The notes: generated by a model not told the origin, from the letters alone. A stretch of 64,000 bases of DNA from Klenkia brasiliensis (GCF_900100695.1 NZ_FNCF01000004.1:1-64000); one strand, 5' to 3'; positions 31,326 to 41,078 are shown, counted from the first letter of the stretch. Numbers and translations: made by a program.

Positions 31326-31721
31326 ATGCCGATCACACCCACGGGGTTCGCCCACGTCCGCCTGACCGTCACCGACATCGCGCGCTCCAAGCAGTTCTAC
31401 GACCAGGTCTTCGGCCTCGACGTCGCCGTGGACGGCCGCGACGGCGACCCGGAGTGGGCCTTCGGCGGCGTCGTCTACCAGATCGACGACAAGACGCTGT
31501 GGGGTCTGCGCCCGGTGGGCGACGACGGGTTCGACCCCGACCGCACGGGCCTGGACCACCTGTCGGTCTGGGTGGAGTCGCACGCCGCCCTCGAGGACGC
31601 CGCCCGGCACCTGGACTCCCTCGGCATCCCGCACGAGGAGATCAAGGACATCGGGATCATGTACATCCTGGAGTTCAAGGACCCCGACGGCGTCGCCCTG
31701 GAGCTCTCCGCCCCCAAGTAG
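31326..31721 (+). CDS. VOC-superfamily (glyoxalase/dioxygenase-like) protein
   Basis: 131 residues, two beta-alpha-beta-beta-beta modules. H10 (FAHVRLTV), H in GLDHLSVWV and E in VALELSAPK form the metal site. The short length and DPDGVALEL end suit a lyase or dioxygenase-like enzyme; substrate unknown. ATG 31326; 82 bases separate it from the divergent hydrolase. Confidence 0.88.
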   Translation: MPITPTGFAHVRLTVTDIARSKQFYDQVFGLDVAVDGRDGDPEWAFGGVVYQIDDKTLWGLRPVGDDGFDPDRTGLDHLSVWVESHAALEDAARHLDSLGIPHEEIKDIGIMYILEFKDPDGVALELSAPK

Positions 31722-31734
31722 TCGCGCTGCCCGG

Positions 31735-31762
31735 CCCCGGGACCCCTCGTAGGGTCCCGGGG
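31735..31762. promoter_or_regulatory. 11-bp hairpin overlapping the ung promoter
   Basis: CCCCGGGACCC (31735-31745) and GGGTCCCGGGG (31752-31762) are exact reverse complements around the loop CTCGTA. TAGGGT (31750-31755), 7 bases before the ung GTG, lies inside it. It may end the VOC transcript and also contain the -10 box of a leaderless ung. Confidence 0.55.
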
Positions 31763-32482
31763 GTGGGTGCACTCAGCGGGCTGGTCGACCGGGGGCTGAT
31801 GGCGCCGGACTGGGCGGAGGCGATGGCCCCCGTCGAGGACCGGATCACCGCGCTCGGGCAGTTCCTGCGCGACGAGGTGGCCGCCGGCCGGCCCTACCTG
31901 CCGCACGGCGACCACGTGTTCCGGGCGTTCCAGGCGCCGCTGGCCGACGTCCGGGTGCTGGTCGTCGGCCAGGACCCCTACCCGACGCCGGGGCACCCGA
32001 TCGGGCTCAGCTTCGCCGTCGACCGGCACGTGCGGCCGCTGCCCAAGTCGCTGGTCAACATCTACAAGGAGCTGCGCGACGACCTCGGGGTCGAGCCCGC
32101 GCAGCACGGTGACCTCACCCCGTGGCGCGACCGCGGCGTGATGCTGCTCAACCGCGCGCTCACCGTCCGTCCCGGTGCCCCTGCCTCGCACCGCGGTCAG
32201 GGCTGGGAGCACGTCACCGCGCACGCCATCGCGGTGCTGGTCGAGCGGGCCGCCGCGGGGCAGCCGCTGGCGGCGATCCTGTGGGGCAAGGACGCGCAGG
32301 GCCTGGAGCCCCACCTCGGGTCGGTGCCCTTCGTGGCCTCGCCGCACCCGTCGCCGCTGTCGGCGTCCCGCGGCTTCTTCGGGTCGAAGCCGTTCAGCCG
32401 GGTGAACGCCCTGCTGGTCGAGCGGGGCGGGGAGCCGGTCGACTGGACCCTGCCCCCGCTCGACGAGCTGCCCGCGGCCTAG
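31763..32482 (+). CDS. ung: Uracil-DNA glycosylase, family 1
   Basis: 239 residues. Removes uracil from DNA. Catalytic [18 protein letters not shown] (Asp), the uracil-pocket [11 protein letters not shown] with Asn, and the minor-groove loop [22 protein letters not shown] 31763 with a probable leaderless promoter. Convergent with paaZ (4-base overlap). Confidence 0.96.
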   Translation: MGALSGLVDRGLMAPDWAEAMAPVEDRITALGQFLRDEVAAGRPYLPHGDHVFRAFQAPLADVRVLVVGQDPYPTPGHPIGLSFAVDRHVRPLPKSLVNIYKELRDDLGVEPAQHGDLTPWRDRGVMLLNRALTVRPGAPASHRGQGWEHVTAHAIAVLVERAAAGQPLAAILWGKDAQGLEPHLGSVPFVASPHPSPLSASRGFFGSKPFSRVNALLVERGGEPVDWTLPPLDELPAA

Positions 32483-34527
32483 CCCGCCGGCGGCCACTCC
32501 TTGGCCACCATCGTCAGCACGTCGTAGGTCGCCACCGGGCGGCCCTGCGAGTCCACGACGACGGCGTCCCAGCGCACCTCGCCGTGGTCGGCGCCGCCGC
32601 GCGGGGTGATCTGCTTGGCCGTCAGCGTCACGGTGACCTGCTCGCCCGGCTTGACCGGGGTGAGGAACCGCAGGGCGTCCACGCCGTAGTTCGCGAGCAC
32701 CGGGCCGGGCTCGGGGTCGACGAACAGGCCCGCGGCCCAGCTCAGGATCAGGTAGCCGTGCGCGACCCGGCCGCCGAACAGCGGGTTCGCGGCCGCGGCC
32801 GCCTCGTCCGTGTGCGCGTAGAACGTGTCGCCCGTGAACTCGGCGAAGTGCTCGATGTCGGCCAGCGTGATCTCCCGCGGCCCCGCCGTCACCGAGTCCC
32901 CGATGCGCAGCTGCGCCAGCGACTTGCGGAACGGGTGCACGCCGTCGTCGACCCGCGCCGCGCCGGTCACCCAGCGCCGGCCGACGCCGGTGAGCACGTC
33001 GGGGGAGCCCTGGACGGCGGTGCGCTGCATGTGGTGCAGCACGCCGCGGACGCCGCCGAGCTCCTCGCCGCCGCCGGCCCGCCCCGGGCCGCCGTGCACC
33101 AGCACGGGCAACGGCGAGCCGTGGCCGGTGGACTCGCGGGCGTCGTCCCGGTCCAGCACGTGCACCCGGCCGTGCGCCGACCCCGCGCCCAGCACGAACT
33201 CCCGGGCCACGGCCGGGTCGTGGGTGACCAGCGAGGCCACCAGCGACCCCTGCCCGCGGCGGGCCAGGGCGACCGCGTCGGCCACGCCGTCGTAGGTCAG
33301 CACGGTCGACACCGGGCCGAAGGCCTCCACGTCGTGCGGCTCGGGCGCGGCGGGGTCGTCGCAGCGCAGCAGCATCGGCGGCAGGAAGGCGCCCCGCTCG
33401 CGGTCGGCGCCCACGACCTCGAACCGGTCCGGGTCGCCGACGACCAGCGACGCGTGGGTGCGCAGCCGCCCGACGGCCCGCAGCACCTCCTCGCGCTGGT
33501 CCCGCGACGCCAGCGCGCCCATGGTCACGCCGTCGGCACCCGGGGCGCCGACGACGACCTCGGCCAGCTTCGCGCCCAGCGCCTCGACGACGGCGTCGGC
33601 GTGCTGGCGGGGCACGATCGCCCGCCGGATCGCGGTGCACTTCTGCCCGGCCTTGACCGTCATCTCGGTGACCACGCCGTCGATGAACAGGTCGAACTCG
33701 GGGGTGCCCGGGCCGGCGTCGGGGCCCAGCACCGAGCAGTTGAGCGAGTCGGCCTCGGCGTTGAACCGCACCGCCCGCTCGGTCACCGCGGGGTGGGAGC
33801 GCAGCAGCGCAGCGGTGGACGCCGACCCGGTGAAGCCGACCAGGTCCTGGCCGTCGAGGGCGTCCAGCAGCCCGGACGCCGAGCCGGCCAGCAGCTGCAC
33901 CGACCCCTCCGGCAGCAACCCGCTCTCGACGACCGCCCGGAACACCGCCTCGGTCAGGTAGGCGGTCTGCGAGGCCGGCTTCACGATCGTCGGCATGCCC
34001 GCCAGGAAGGCCGGCGCCAGCTTCTCGAGCATGCCCCAGACCGGGAAGTTGAAGGCGTTGATCTGCACCGCGACGCCGGTCAGCGAGGTGTACACGTGCT
34101 GGCCCAGGAAGGTGCCCCCGCGGCCGAGCGGGGTGGGCGGGCCGTCGAGCACCAGCACGTCGTCGGGCAGCTCGCGGCGGCCGGTGGAGGCGTAGGACAG
34201 CACCGTGCCGAACCCGCCGTCGATGTCGACGAGGTTGTCGGCGTCGGTGGCGCCGGTGCGGTGGGACAGCGCGGCGAACTCGTCCTTGCGGCCCATCAGG
34301 TGCAGGCCGAGCGCCTTGAGCAGCGCGGCCCGCTGGTGGAAGGTCAGCTCCCGCAGCGCCGGCCCGCCGACGGTGCGGGCGTGGGTGACCATCGCGCCGA
34401 CGTCCAGCCCGCGGCTGCCGATCCGGGCGACGGTCTCACCGGTGACGGCGTCGGGCAGCGGCGTGCCCTCCTCGGCCGAGGCCCACCAGCGGCCGGCGAC
34501 GTAGCTCTCGAGCAGCGGTGCGGTCAC
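32479..34527 (-). CDS. paaZ: Oxepin-CoA hydrolase / semialdehyde dehydrogenase (PaaZ)
   Basis: 682 residues, two enzymes in one. The N-terminal aldehyde dehydrogenase (1-520) has Cys in [11 protein letters not shown] and Glu in [10 protein letters not shown]. The C-terminal MaoC-like hydratase (530-682) has D and H in [14 protein letters not shown] and the [13 protein letters not shown] helix. It opens the oxepin-CoA ring and oxidises the aldehyde product in phenylacetate breakdown. GTG 34527 overlaps the paaR stop (GTGA), so it is the last gene of paaK-paaR-paaZ. Confidence 0.95.
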   Translation of the reverse strand: MTAPLLESYVAGRWWASAEEGTPLPDAVTGETVARIGSRGLDVGAMVTHARTVGGPALRELTFHQRAALLKALGLHLMGRKDEFAALSHRTGATDADNLVDIDGGFGTVLSYASTGRRELPDDVLVLDGPPTPLGRGGTFLGQHVYTSLTGVAVQINAFNFPVWGMLEKLAPAFLAGMPTIVKPASQTAYLTEAVFRAVVESGLLPEGSVQLLAGSASGLLDALDGQDLVGFTGSASTAALLRSHPAVTERAVRFNAEADSLNCSVLGPDAGPGTPEFDLFIDGVVTEMTVKAGQKCTAIRRAIVPRQHADAVVEALGAKLAEVVVGAPGADGVTMGALASRDQREEVLRAVGRLRTHASLVVGDPDRFEVVGADRERGAFLPPMLLRCDDPAAPEPHDVEAFGPVSTVLTYDGVADAVALARRGQGSLVASLVTHDPAVAREFVLGAGSAHGRVHVLDRDDARESTGHGSPLPVLVHGGPGRAGGGEELGGVRGVLHHMQRTAVQGSPDVLTGVGRRWVTGAARVDDGVHPFRKSLAQLRIGDSVTAGPREITLADIEHFAEFTGDTFYAHTDEAAAAANPLFGGRVAHGYLILSWAAGLFVDPEPGPVLANYGVDALRFLTPVKPGEQVTVTLTAKQITPRGGADHGEVRWDAVVVDSQGRPVATYDVLTMVAKEWPPAG

Positions 34528-35114
34528 GGGGTGCCTCTCAGTCCGGAGAACAGCGTGGTGACCAGGCCGTCGGCCAGGTCGTCGGCGGACAGCCCGCCGT
34601 CGGGGCGGTACCACTCGGTGAGGGAGTTGACGGTGCCGAACAGCAGCCGGCTGGTCAGTGCCGGGTCGACGTCCGGGCGCACCGAGCCCTCGGCGACGCA
34701 GGCGCGGACCAGCTCGGTGACCACCCGGTCGAACTCGCGGCGCCGCTGCAGGGCGCGGGACTCCACCTCGGAGTTGCCGCGCACCCGCAGCAGCAGGGTC
34801 ACGAAGGGCAGCTCGCTGGTCAGCACCCGCACCGACCCGCGGACGACGGTCTCCAGGCGGTCGACCGCCGGGCCGCTGCCGGCGTCGTCGAGCACCGCGA
34901 ACAGCCCGTCCAGCGCGCGGTCCAGGGCGAGCTCGAGCAGCTCGGTCTTGGAGCGCACGTGGTGGTAGATCGCGGACTTGGTGACCCCGAGCCGCTCGGC
35001 CAGGGTGTCCATCGACGTCGCCTCGTAGCCGCGCTCGATGAAGACCGCGACGGCGGTGTCGAGCAGGGAGTCCAGCGAGTGGCCGGGGCGCCCGCGCCGG
35101 GCGGGTGCGGTCAC
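34524..35114 (-). CDS. paaR: TetR-family regulator of the phenylacetate genes
   Basis: 196 residues. HTH: LLDTAVAVFIERGYEATSMDTLAERLGVTKSAIYHHVRSKTELLELAL. The rest is a TetR ligand domain of the kind found in actinobacterial PaaR, which probably binds phenylacetyl-CoA. It lies inside paaK-paaR-paaZ with 4-base overlaps on both sides. Two copies of one 24-bp palindrome, before paaK and before paaA, are its likely targets. Confidence 0.9.
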   Translation of the reverse strand: MTAPARRGRPGHSLDSLLDTAVAVFIERGYEATSMDTLAERLGVTKSAIYHHVRSKTELLELALDRALDGLFAVLDDAGSGPAVDRLETVVRGSVRVLTSELPFVTLLLRVRGNSEVESRALQRRREFDRVVTELVRACVAEGSVRPDVDPALTSRLLFGTVNSLTEWYRPDGGLSADDLADGLVTTLFSGLRGTP

Positions 35115-36442
35115 CGGTTGCGCACGTCGGTCAGCCGCTGCAGCTTGCCCATCGAGCGGGGCAGTGTCTCGGGGTCGACGACGACCACCTCGACGCTGGT
35201 GCCGACGGTCTCCTTCAGCCCGACCTGCACCTCGGCCGCCGCCGGGGCGCGCCGGTCGGGCGGGCAGTCGGGGCGGGCCTCGACCGAGACCACGAGGTGG
35301 TCCAGCCGGCCGCGGGTCGACAGCTCGAGCGCGAAGTGCGGCGACAGCCCCGGGGTGCGCAGCACGACCTCCTCGATCTGGGTCGGGAACAGGTTCACCC
35401 CGCGCAGGATGATCATGTCGTCGGTGCGGCCGGTGACCTTCTGCATCCGCCGCATCCCCGGCCGCGCGGTGCCCGGCAGCAGCCGGGTGAGGTCGCGGGT
35501 GCGGTACCGGATGATCGGCAGCGCCTCCTTGGTCAGCGAGGTGAACAGCAGCTCGCCCTCCTCGCCGTCGGGCAGCGGCTCGGCGGTGGTCGGGTCGACG
35601 ACCTCGGGCAGGAAGTGGTCCTCCCAGATGTGCAGGCCGTCCTTGGTCTCCACGCACTCCTGGCTGACGCCGGGGCCCATGACCTCCGAGAGGCCGTAGA
35701 TGTCGACCGCGTGGATGTCGAGGCGGTCCTCCATCTCCCGGCGCATCTGCTCGGTCCAGGGCTCGGCACCGAAGATGCCGATCCGCAGCGACGAGGCGCG
35801 GGGGTCCAGTCCCTGCCGCTCGAACTCGTCGACCAGGGCGAGCATGTAGGACGGCGTCACCATGATGATCCGCGGGCCGAAGTCGCCGATCAGCTGCACC
35901 TGACGGGGCGTCATGCCGCCCGAGACGGGGACGACGGTGCAGCCCAGCGCCTCGGCGCCGTAGTGCGCACCGAGACCACCGGTGAACAGCCCGTAGCCGT
36001 AGGCGTTGTGCAGCACGTCGCCCCGGCGCCCGCCGGCGGCCCGGATGGAGCGGGCCATCACGGTGGCCCAGGTGTCGATGTCGTGCCGGGTGTAGCCGAC
36101 GACGGTGGGCTTGCCGGTGGTGCCGGAGCTGGCGTGCACCCGGGCGACCTGGTCCTGCGGGACGGCGAACATGCCGAACGGGTAGTTCTCGCGCAGGTCG
36201 GCCTTGGACGTGGTGGGGAACCTGGCGATGTCGGCCAGCTCGCGGCAGTCGTCGGGGTGCACGCCGTGGGCGTCGAAGGCCCGCCGGTAGTGCGGCACGT
36301 TCTCGTAGGCGTGCCGCAGCGTCCACTGCAGCCGGTCCAGCTGCAGGGCCCGCAGCTCGTCGGTGCCCATCCGCTCGGCCGCGTCGAGCAGGGCCGGGTC
36401 GGGGGCGTCGCCGAGGCGCTGCGCTGCGGACGTCGTCGGCAC
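35111..36442 (-). CDS. paaK: Phenylacetate-CoA ligase
   Basis: 443 residues. Adenylate-forming enzyme, makes phenylacetyl-CoA from phenylacetate, ATP and CoA. Motifs: HASSGTTGKPTVVGYT (P-loop), YGYGLFTGGLGAHYGAE, VDIYGLSEVMGPGV, YRTRDLT and TGRTDDMIILRGVNLFPTQIEE, and K in SMGKLQRL near the end. Length matches PaaK. GTG 36442 with GGGAG upstream. First gene of the minus-strand paa unit; its stop overlaps paaR. Confidence 0.96.
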   Translation of the reverse strand: MPTTSAAQRLGDAPDPALLDAAERMGTDELRALQLDRLQWTLRHAYENVPHYRRAFDAHGVHPDDCRELADIARFPTTSKADLRENYPFGMFAVPQDQVARVHASSGTTGKPTVVGYTRHDIDTWATVMARSIRAAGGRRGDVLHNAYGYGLFTGGLGAHYGAEALGCTVVPVSGGMTPRQVQLIGDFGPRIIMVTPSYMLALVDEFERQGLDPRASSLRIGIFGAEPWTEQMRREMEDRLDIHAVDIYGLSEVMGPGVSQECVETKDGLHIWEDHFLPEVVDPTTAEPLPDGEEGELLFTSLTKEALPIIRYRTRDLTRLLPGTARPGMRRMQKVTGRTDDMIILRGVNLFPTQIEEVVLRTPGLSPHFALELSTRGRLDHLVVSVEARPDCPPDRRAPAAAEVQVGLKETVGTSVEVVVVDPETLPRSMGKLQRLTDVRNR

Positions 36443-36462
36443 GTGGACTCCCGGGCTCGCGG

Positions 36463-36486
36463 ATTACTGACCGTTCGGTCAGTCAT
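36463..36486. promoter_or_regulatory. PaaR operator 1 (paaK side)
   Basis: ATTACTGACC - GTTC - GGTCAGTCAT; the inner arms ACTGACCG and CGGTCAGT (36466-36473, 36476-36483) are perfect. The same motif recurs at 37218-37241. It lies 21 bases before the paaK start. Confidence 0.8.
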
Positions 36487-36510
36487 GCAAGACCCCGGGG
36501 ACGGCGGCTG

Positions 36511-37122
36511 TCAACCCGCGGTCATGTCGCCCGTGCCGGGGGTGCCCTCGGCCAGCCCGTACCGCAGCAGCACGCTCCCGGTGGGGGTGGCGGCCGGCGG
36601 GTCGAGCAGGCGCAGGACCGAGGGCACGGTGCCGTCGGCGAACACCTTCTTGCCGGTCCCCAGCGTGATGGGGTGCAGCCACAGGTGCAGCTCGTCGAAC
36701 AGCTTCTCCCGCAGCAGGGTCTGCACCAGGTCCAGGCTGCCCACCACCTTGACGACCTCGTGCCGCTCGCGGACCTCCCGGACGGCGGCGGGCAGGTCCG
36801 GGCCGAGCAGGGTCGACCCGGCCCAGGTCAGCTCCGGGGACCGCCGCGAGGCCACGTACTTGGGGACGGCGTTGAACAGCTCGGCGAACGGGCCGGACTG
36901 CAGCGGCCAGTGCGCGGCGAAGATGTCGTAGGTCCGCCGGCCCAGCAGCAGCGCGTCGGTGCCCGCGTAGGAGGCCTGCACCTGCGCGCCGCCCTCCGCG
37001 CTCATCAGCGGGGCCTGCCAGCCGCCGAAGGCGAAGCCGCCGCCGGGGTCCTCGTCGGGACCGCCGGGCGCCTGGCCCACGAGGTCGAGGGTGGCGAACA
37101 GCTCGAGGTGGATCTGGCCCAT
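36511..37122 (-). CDS. Dihydrofolate-reductase-like (RibD C-terminal domain) protein
   Basis: 203 residues from ATG 37122 (GGGAGC upstream). Family pattern: ELFATLDLVGQ at the start, LLGRRTYDIFAAHWP in the NADPH-binding region and FDELHLWLHPITLGTGKKVF near the end, as in RibD_C/DHFR-like oxidoreductases. These are of unknown substrate in most actinobacteria. It sits in the gap between paaK and paaA, with a paa operator on each side, and may be controlled by PaaR. Nothing in its sequence ties it to aromatic metabolism. Confidence 0.85.
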   Translation of the reverse strand: MGQIHLELFATLDLVGQAPGGPDEDPGGGFAFGGWQAPLMSAEGGAQVQASYAGTDALLLGRRTYDIFAAHWPLQSGPFAELFNAVPKYVASRRSPELTWAGSTLLGPDLPAAVREVRERHEVVKVVGSLDLVQTLLREKLFDELHLWLHPITLGTGKKVFADGTVPSVLRLLDPPAATPTGSVLLRYGLAEGTPGTGDMTAG

Positions 37123-37217
37123 GGCGTGCTCCCGGGTGTCGGCGGTGTCGGGGTGGGGACCGGCCGCCGCGCCGGAACTCATCGGGGTTGTGCCGGGCCG
37201 GCTTCCGGGGCACACTC

Positions 37218-37241
37218 ATTACCGACCGGATGGTCAGTAAT
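37218..37241. promoter_or_regulatory. PaaR operator 2 (paaA side)
   Basis: ATTACCGACC - GGAT - GGTCAGTAAT, arms differ at one base pair. Spacer of 4 and arm sequence match operator 1. It is 20 bases before paaA and 95 before the DHFR-like gene. Confidence 0.8.
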
Positions 37242-37261
37242 TGCCGCTGGAGGTTCGCCGG

Positions 37262-38212
37262 ATGTCCGCTCCCACCGCTGTCCGCCCGACCGAGGACGAG
37301 CTGCAGGCGCAGTTCGACGCCACCATCGCCGCCGACCGCCGGATCGAGCCGCGCGACTGGATGCCCGAGAAGTACCGCGCCGGCCTGGTGCGCCAGATCG
37401 CCCAGCACGCGCACTCGGAGATCATCGGCATGCAGCCCGAGGGCGACTGGCTGCTCCGGGCGCCGTCGCTGCGCCGCAAGGCCGTGCTGCTGGCCAAGGT
37501 GCAGGACGAGGCCGGGCACGGCATGTACCTGTACTCCGCGGCCGAGACCCTCGGCGCCGACCGGGCCGACCTGACCGACAAGCTGGTCACCGGCAAGCAG
37601 AAGTACTCCTCGATCTTCAACTACCCCACGCTGACCTACGCCGACTGCGGCGTCATCGGCTGGCTGGTCGACGGCGCGGCCATCTGCAACCAGGTGCCGC
37701 TGTGCCGGTCCAGCTACGGGCCCTACGCCCGCGCGATGATCCGGGTCTGCAAGGAGGAGTCCTTCCACCAGCGGCAGGGCTACGAGCTGCTCATGACGAT
37801 GATGCGCGGCACCCCCGAGCAGCGGGCGATGGTGCAGGACGCCGTCGACCGCTGGTGGTGGCCCTCGCTGATGATGTTCGGCCCGCCGGACGACGACAGC
37901 CCCAACTCGGCGCAGTCGATGGCCTGGGGCGTCAAGCGGCACAGCAACGACGAGCTGCGCCAGCGCTTCGTCGACATGTCGGTCCCGCAGGCGGCCGCGC
38001 TCGGCGTCACGCTGCCCGACCCCGAGCTGGCGCTGGACGAGACCACCGGCCGGTACCGCTTCGGCCAGATCGACTGGACCGAGTTCAAGCAGGTCATCTC
38101 CGGCAACGGGCCGTGCAACGAGGAGCGGATCACCCGCCGCCGCGCCGCGCGCGACGACAACGCCTGGGTGACCGAGGCCGCCACCGCCTACGCGGCCAAG
38201 CACTCGGCATGA
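37262..38212 (+). CDS. paaA: Phenylacetyl-CoA 1,2-epoxidase, catalytic subunit
   Basis: 316 residues, ferritin-like diiron oxygenase. Epoxidises the ring of phenylacetyl-CoA with O2 and electrons from PaaE. Iron-binding helix pieces: [19 protein letters not shown] and [18 protein letters not shown]-terminal [35 protein letters not shown] is typical of PaaA. ATG 37262, with GGAGG 9 bases upstream; a GTG seven codons earlier would sit in the operator. Overlaps paaB (ATGA). Confidence 0.96.
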   Translation: MSAPTAVRPTEDELQAQFDATIAADRRIEPRDWMPEKYRAGLVRQIAQHAHSEIIGMQPEGDWLLRAPSLRRKAVLLAKVQDEAGHGMYLYSAAETLGADRADLTDKLVTGKQKYSSIFNYPTLTYADCGVIGWLVDGAAICNQVPLCRSSYGPYARAMIRVCKEESFHQRQGYELLMTMMRGTPEQRAMVQDAVDRWWWPSLMMFGPPDDDSPNSAQSMAWGVKRHSNDELRQRFVDMSVPQAAALGVTLPDPELALDETTGRYRFGQIDWTEFKQVISGNGPCNEERITRRRAARDDNAWVTEAATAYAAKHSA

Positions 38213-38583
38213 GCGAGACCACCGCCGAGGGCGGCCACGGCGCGGTCCCGACCAGCCCCGACGTCCCCAGCGGTGCGCACCCCTCGCCGTCGGGTGCCGC
38301 CCGGAAGGATTGGCCGCTCTACGAGTGCTTCGTGCGCGGCAAGCGCGGGCTCAACCACGTGCACGTCGGCTCGCTGCACGCCCCCGACGACGAGATGGCG
38401 GTGCACGCCGCCCGCGACCTGTTCACCCGCCGCAACGAGGGCGTGAGCATCTGGGTGGTGCGGGCGGCGCACATCACCGCGTCCAGCCCGGACGAGAAGG
38501 ACCCGATGTTCGCGCCGTCAGGCGACAAGGTCTACCGCCACCCCACGTTCTACGAGATCCCCGAGAACGTCCCCCACATGTGA
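38209..38583 (+). CDS. paaB: Phenylacetyl-CoA epoxidase subunit B
   Basis: 124 residues. The core (about 34-124) is Paa[56 protein letters not shown]. The usual length is about 95; here the first 33 residues are a low-complexity Gly/Ser/Pro extension. No other start with a better ribosome site is seen inside it, and ATG overlaps the paaA stop. Structural subunit that bridges PaaA-PaaC. Confidence 0.93.
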   Translation: MSETTAEGGHGAVPTSPDVPSGAHPSPSGAARKDWPLYECFVRGKRGLNHVHVGSLHAPDDEMAVHAARDLFTRRNEGVSIWVVRAAHITASSPDEKDPMFAPSGDKVYRHPTFYEIPENVPHM

Positions 38584-38593
38584 GGACCCCCTG

Positions 38594-39505
38594 ATGGCGC
38601 ACGAGGAGACCGTCTACGACGCGCTGGACCACGCCCACGGCGGCGAGGGCCAGTGGGCGTTCGGCACCGGCTTCGACGACCCGCTGGCCGGGGTCGACAC
38701 CACCGTCCCCGACGGCGTGGACCCCGCCGACCTGGGGGCCTACTGCCTGGTGCTGGGCGACGACGCCCTGGTGCTGTGCCAGCGGCTCACCGAGTGGGCC
38801 ACCCGGGCGCCCGAGCTGGAGGAGGAGGTCGCCCTCGCCAACTGCGGGCTGGACCTGCTCGGCCAGGCCCGGCTGCTGCTGGCCCGCGCGGGCAGCTGCG
38901 GGGTGCTCGGCCGCAGCCGGGAGCTCGCCACCGACTCCGTCCCCGACGAGGACGCGCTGGCCTACTTCCGCGACGCGGGCGAGTTCGGCTGCCACCACCT
39001 CGTCGAGGTCGACGGCGGCGACTTCGCGCGGACCATGGTGCGGCTGCTGGTCGCCAGCACCGCCCGGCTGGCGCTGTTCGCCCGGCTGCGGGGGTCGCGC
39101 GACCCGGTGGTCGGCGCGATCGCGGCCAAGGGCGTGCCCGAGCTGACCTACCACCGCGACCACGCCGCCCGCTGGGTGCTCCGGCTGGGCGACGGCACCG
39201 AGGAGTCCCACCGCCGCGCGCAGGCCGGCGTCGACGCGGTGTGGCCGCTGACCGCCGACCTGTTCACCGCCACCGACGTGGAGCGCCGGCTGGTCGAGCA
39301 GGGCGTGGCCGTCGACCCGGCGGACACCCGCGACGAGGTGCGCGACGTCCTCACCATGGTGCTCGAGCGGGCCACCCTCGCCGTCCCGGAGTGGCCGGCC
39401 GACCGGCCGTCGCCGGGCCGGGCGGGGGAGCACACCGAGGAGCTCGCCCCGCTGCTGGCCACCCTGCAGGGGCTGGCCCGCGAGCACCCGGCGGCCACCT
39501 GGTGA
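38594..39505 (+). CDS. paaC: Phenylacetyl-CoA epoxidase subunit C
   Basis: 303 residues. Ferritin-like partner of PaaA without a full iron site. Typical pieces: LGDDALVLCQRLTEWATRAPELEEEVALANCGLDLLGQARLLL and ELTYHRDHAARWVLRLGDGTEESH. ATG 38594. Overlaps the GTG of paaD. Confidence 0.94.
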   Translation: MAHEETVYDALDHAHGGEGQWAFGTGFDDPLAGVDTTVPDGVDPADLGAYCLVLGDDALVLCQRLTEWATRAPELEEEVALANCGLDLLGQARLLLARAGSCGVLGRSRELATDSVPDEDALAYFRDAGEFGCHHLVEVDGGDFARTMVRLLVASTARLALFARLRGSRDPVVGAIAAKGVPELTYHRDHAARWVLRLGDGTEESHRRAQAGVDAVWPLTADLFTATDVERRLVEQGVAVDPADTRDEVRDVLTMVLERATLAVPEWPADRPSPGRAGEHTEELAPLLATLQGLAREHPAATW

Positions 39506-39990
39506 GCACCGCGCTCGAGGTGGCGCAGACCGTCACCGACCCCGAGCTGCCCATGCTCACGCTGGCCGACCTGGGGGTGCTGCGCGACGTGCGCACCGAG
39601 CACGGCCAGGTGGTCGTGGAGATCACGCCCACCTACTCCGGCTGCCCGGCGATGGGCACCATGCGCGCCGACCTGGTGCACGCCCTGCACCGCGCCGGAT
39701 TCGCCGACGTCGACGTCCGCACCGTGCTGTCCCCGCCGTGGTCCACCGACTGGATCAGCGACGAGGGCCGCCGCAAGCTCGCCGCGGGCGGCATCGCCCC
39801 GCCCGGGCCCGCCCCGCGGCACACCGGCCCGATCCCGCTGTCCCTGGGCCCGACCCGCCGGACGGCGACCTGCCCGGTGTGCGGGTCGGCCGACACCGAG
39901 GAGCTCAGCGAGTTCAGCGGCACCGCCTGCAAGGCGCTGCGCCGCTGCCGCAGCTGCCGCGAACCCTTCGAGCACGTCAAGGAGATCTAG
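39502..39990 (+). CDS. paaD: PaaD, MIP18/DUF59 family Fe-S maturation protein
   Basis: 162 residues from GTG 39502. DUF59 domain: VTDPELPMLTLADLGVLRDV and TPTYSGCPAMGTMRADL. The end has a zinc-ribbon-like pair CPVC and CRSC. PaaD is needed for active epoxidase, likely for loading iron or a cluster. Overlaps paaC (GTGA) and shares one base with paaE. Confidence 0.93.
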   Translation: MSTALEVAQTVTDPELPMLTLADLGVLRDVRTEHGQVVVEITPTYSGCPAMGTMRADLVHALHRAGFADVDVRTVLSPPWSTDWISDEGRRKLAAGGIAPPGPAPRHTGPIPLSLGPTRRTATCPVCGSADTEELSEFSGTACKALRRCRSCREPFEHVKEI

Positions 39991-41057
39991 TGGCGCGCAC
40001 CCGGCCGACCTTCCACCCGCTCACGGTGGCCCGGGTCGAGCAGCTCACCGACGACGCCGTCGCGGTCACCTTCGACGTGCCCGAGGCCCTCGCCGAGGAC
40101 TACGCCTTCGCCCCCGGCCAGGCGCTGACCCTGCGCCGGGTGGACGGCGACCGCGACGAGCGCCGCTCCTACTCCATCTGCGCACCGGTCGGCGACGCCC
40201 CGCGGGTCGGGGTCCGCGAGGTGCCCGGCGGCTACTTCTCCTCGTGGCTGGTCAACGAGGTGCGCCCGGGCCAGGTCATCGACGTCCTGCCGCCCTCGGG
40301 CACCTTCACCGCCGACGTCTCCACCCCGGCCGACCACGTGTTCGTCGTCGCCGGCTCCGGGGTGACCCCGGCGCTCAGCCTGGCCGGCACCGTGCTGCGC
40401 GACGGCGAGTCCACGGTGACGGTGCTCTACGGCAACCGGCGGACCAGCACGGTGATGTTCGCCGACGAGCTGGCCGACCTCAAGGACCGCTACGGGCAGC
40501 GGCTGCAGCTGGTGCACGTGCTCTCCCGGGAGCCGCGCGACGCCGAGGTCACCAGCGGCCGGCTGGACGGCGACCGGCTGCGCACCCTGGTCGGCGCACT
40601 GGTCGACGTCCCCGAGGTCGACCACTGGTGGCTGTGCGGGCCGCACGGCATGGTCACCGAGGCCCGGGACCTGCTCGCCGAGCTGGGCGTGCCGCGCGAG
40701 CGGGTGCACCAGGAGCTCTTCTTCGTCGACGACGCGCCGCCGGAGCCGGTGCGCGGGGACGAGCAGACCGTCGACGGCCCGTCCAGCCAGGTGACGGTCG
40801 TGCTCGACGGCCGGTCCACCACGCTGGCGCTGGAGCAGGGCGTGCCGGTGCTCGACAGCGCGCAGCGGGTGCGCTCGGACCTGCCCTTCGCGTGCAAGGG
40901 CGGGGTCTGCGGCACCTGCCGGGCCAGGGTGACCGCCGGCGAGGTCGAGATGCGGCGCAACTACGCCCTGGACCCCGACGAAGTGGCCAGGGGCTACGTG
41001 CTCACCTGCCAGACCGTCCCGGTCTCCGCGGAGGTCACCGTCGACTTCGACGCGTGA
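39990..41057 (+). CDS. paaE: PaaE, epoxidase reductase (FAD and 2Fe-2S)
   Basis: 355 residues. Ferredoxin-NADP reductase domain (RRSYSICAP for FAD, AGSGVTPALSLAGTVL and CGPHGMVTEARDLL for NADPH), then a C-terminal plant-type 2Fe-2S domain with CKGGVCGTC and the fourth Cys in LTCQTVP. Passes electrons from NADPH to PaaA. GTG 39990 shares one base with the paaD stop. Last gene of paaABCDE; later pathway genes (paaG, paaF, paaH, paaJ) are not in the window. Confidence 0.95.
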   Translation: MARTRPTFHPLTVARVEQLTDDAVAVTFDVPEALAEDYAFAPGQALTLRRVDGDRDERRSYSICAPVGDAPRVGVREVPGGYFSSWLVNEVRPGQVIDVLPPSGTFTADVSTPADHVFVVAGSGVTPALSLAGTVLRDGESTVTVLYGNRRTSTVMFADELADLKDRYGQRLQLVHVLSREPRDAEVTSGRLDGDRLRTLVGALVDVPEVDHWWLCGPHGMVTEARDLLAELGVPRERVHQELFFVDDAPPEPVRGDEQTVDGPSSQVTVVLDGRSTTLALEQGVPVLDSAQRVRSDLPFACKGGVCGTCRARVTAGEVEMRRNYALDPDEVARGYVLTCQTVPVSAEVTVDFDA

Positions 41058-41065
41058 CGACCGCC

Positions 41066-41071
41066 TAACCT
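41066..41071 (+). promoter_or_regulatory. Probable -10 box of leaderless idi
   Basis: TAACCT, 7 bases before GTG 41079, between the paaE stop and idi. Confidence 0.55.
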
Positions 41072-41078
41072 GGGAGCC

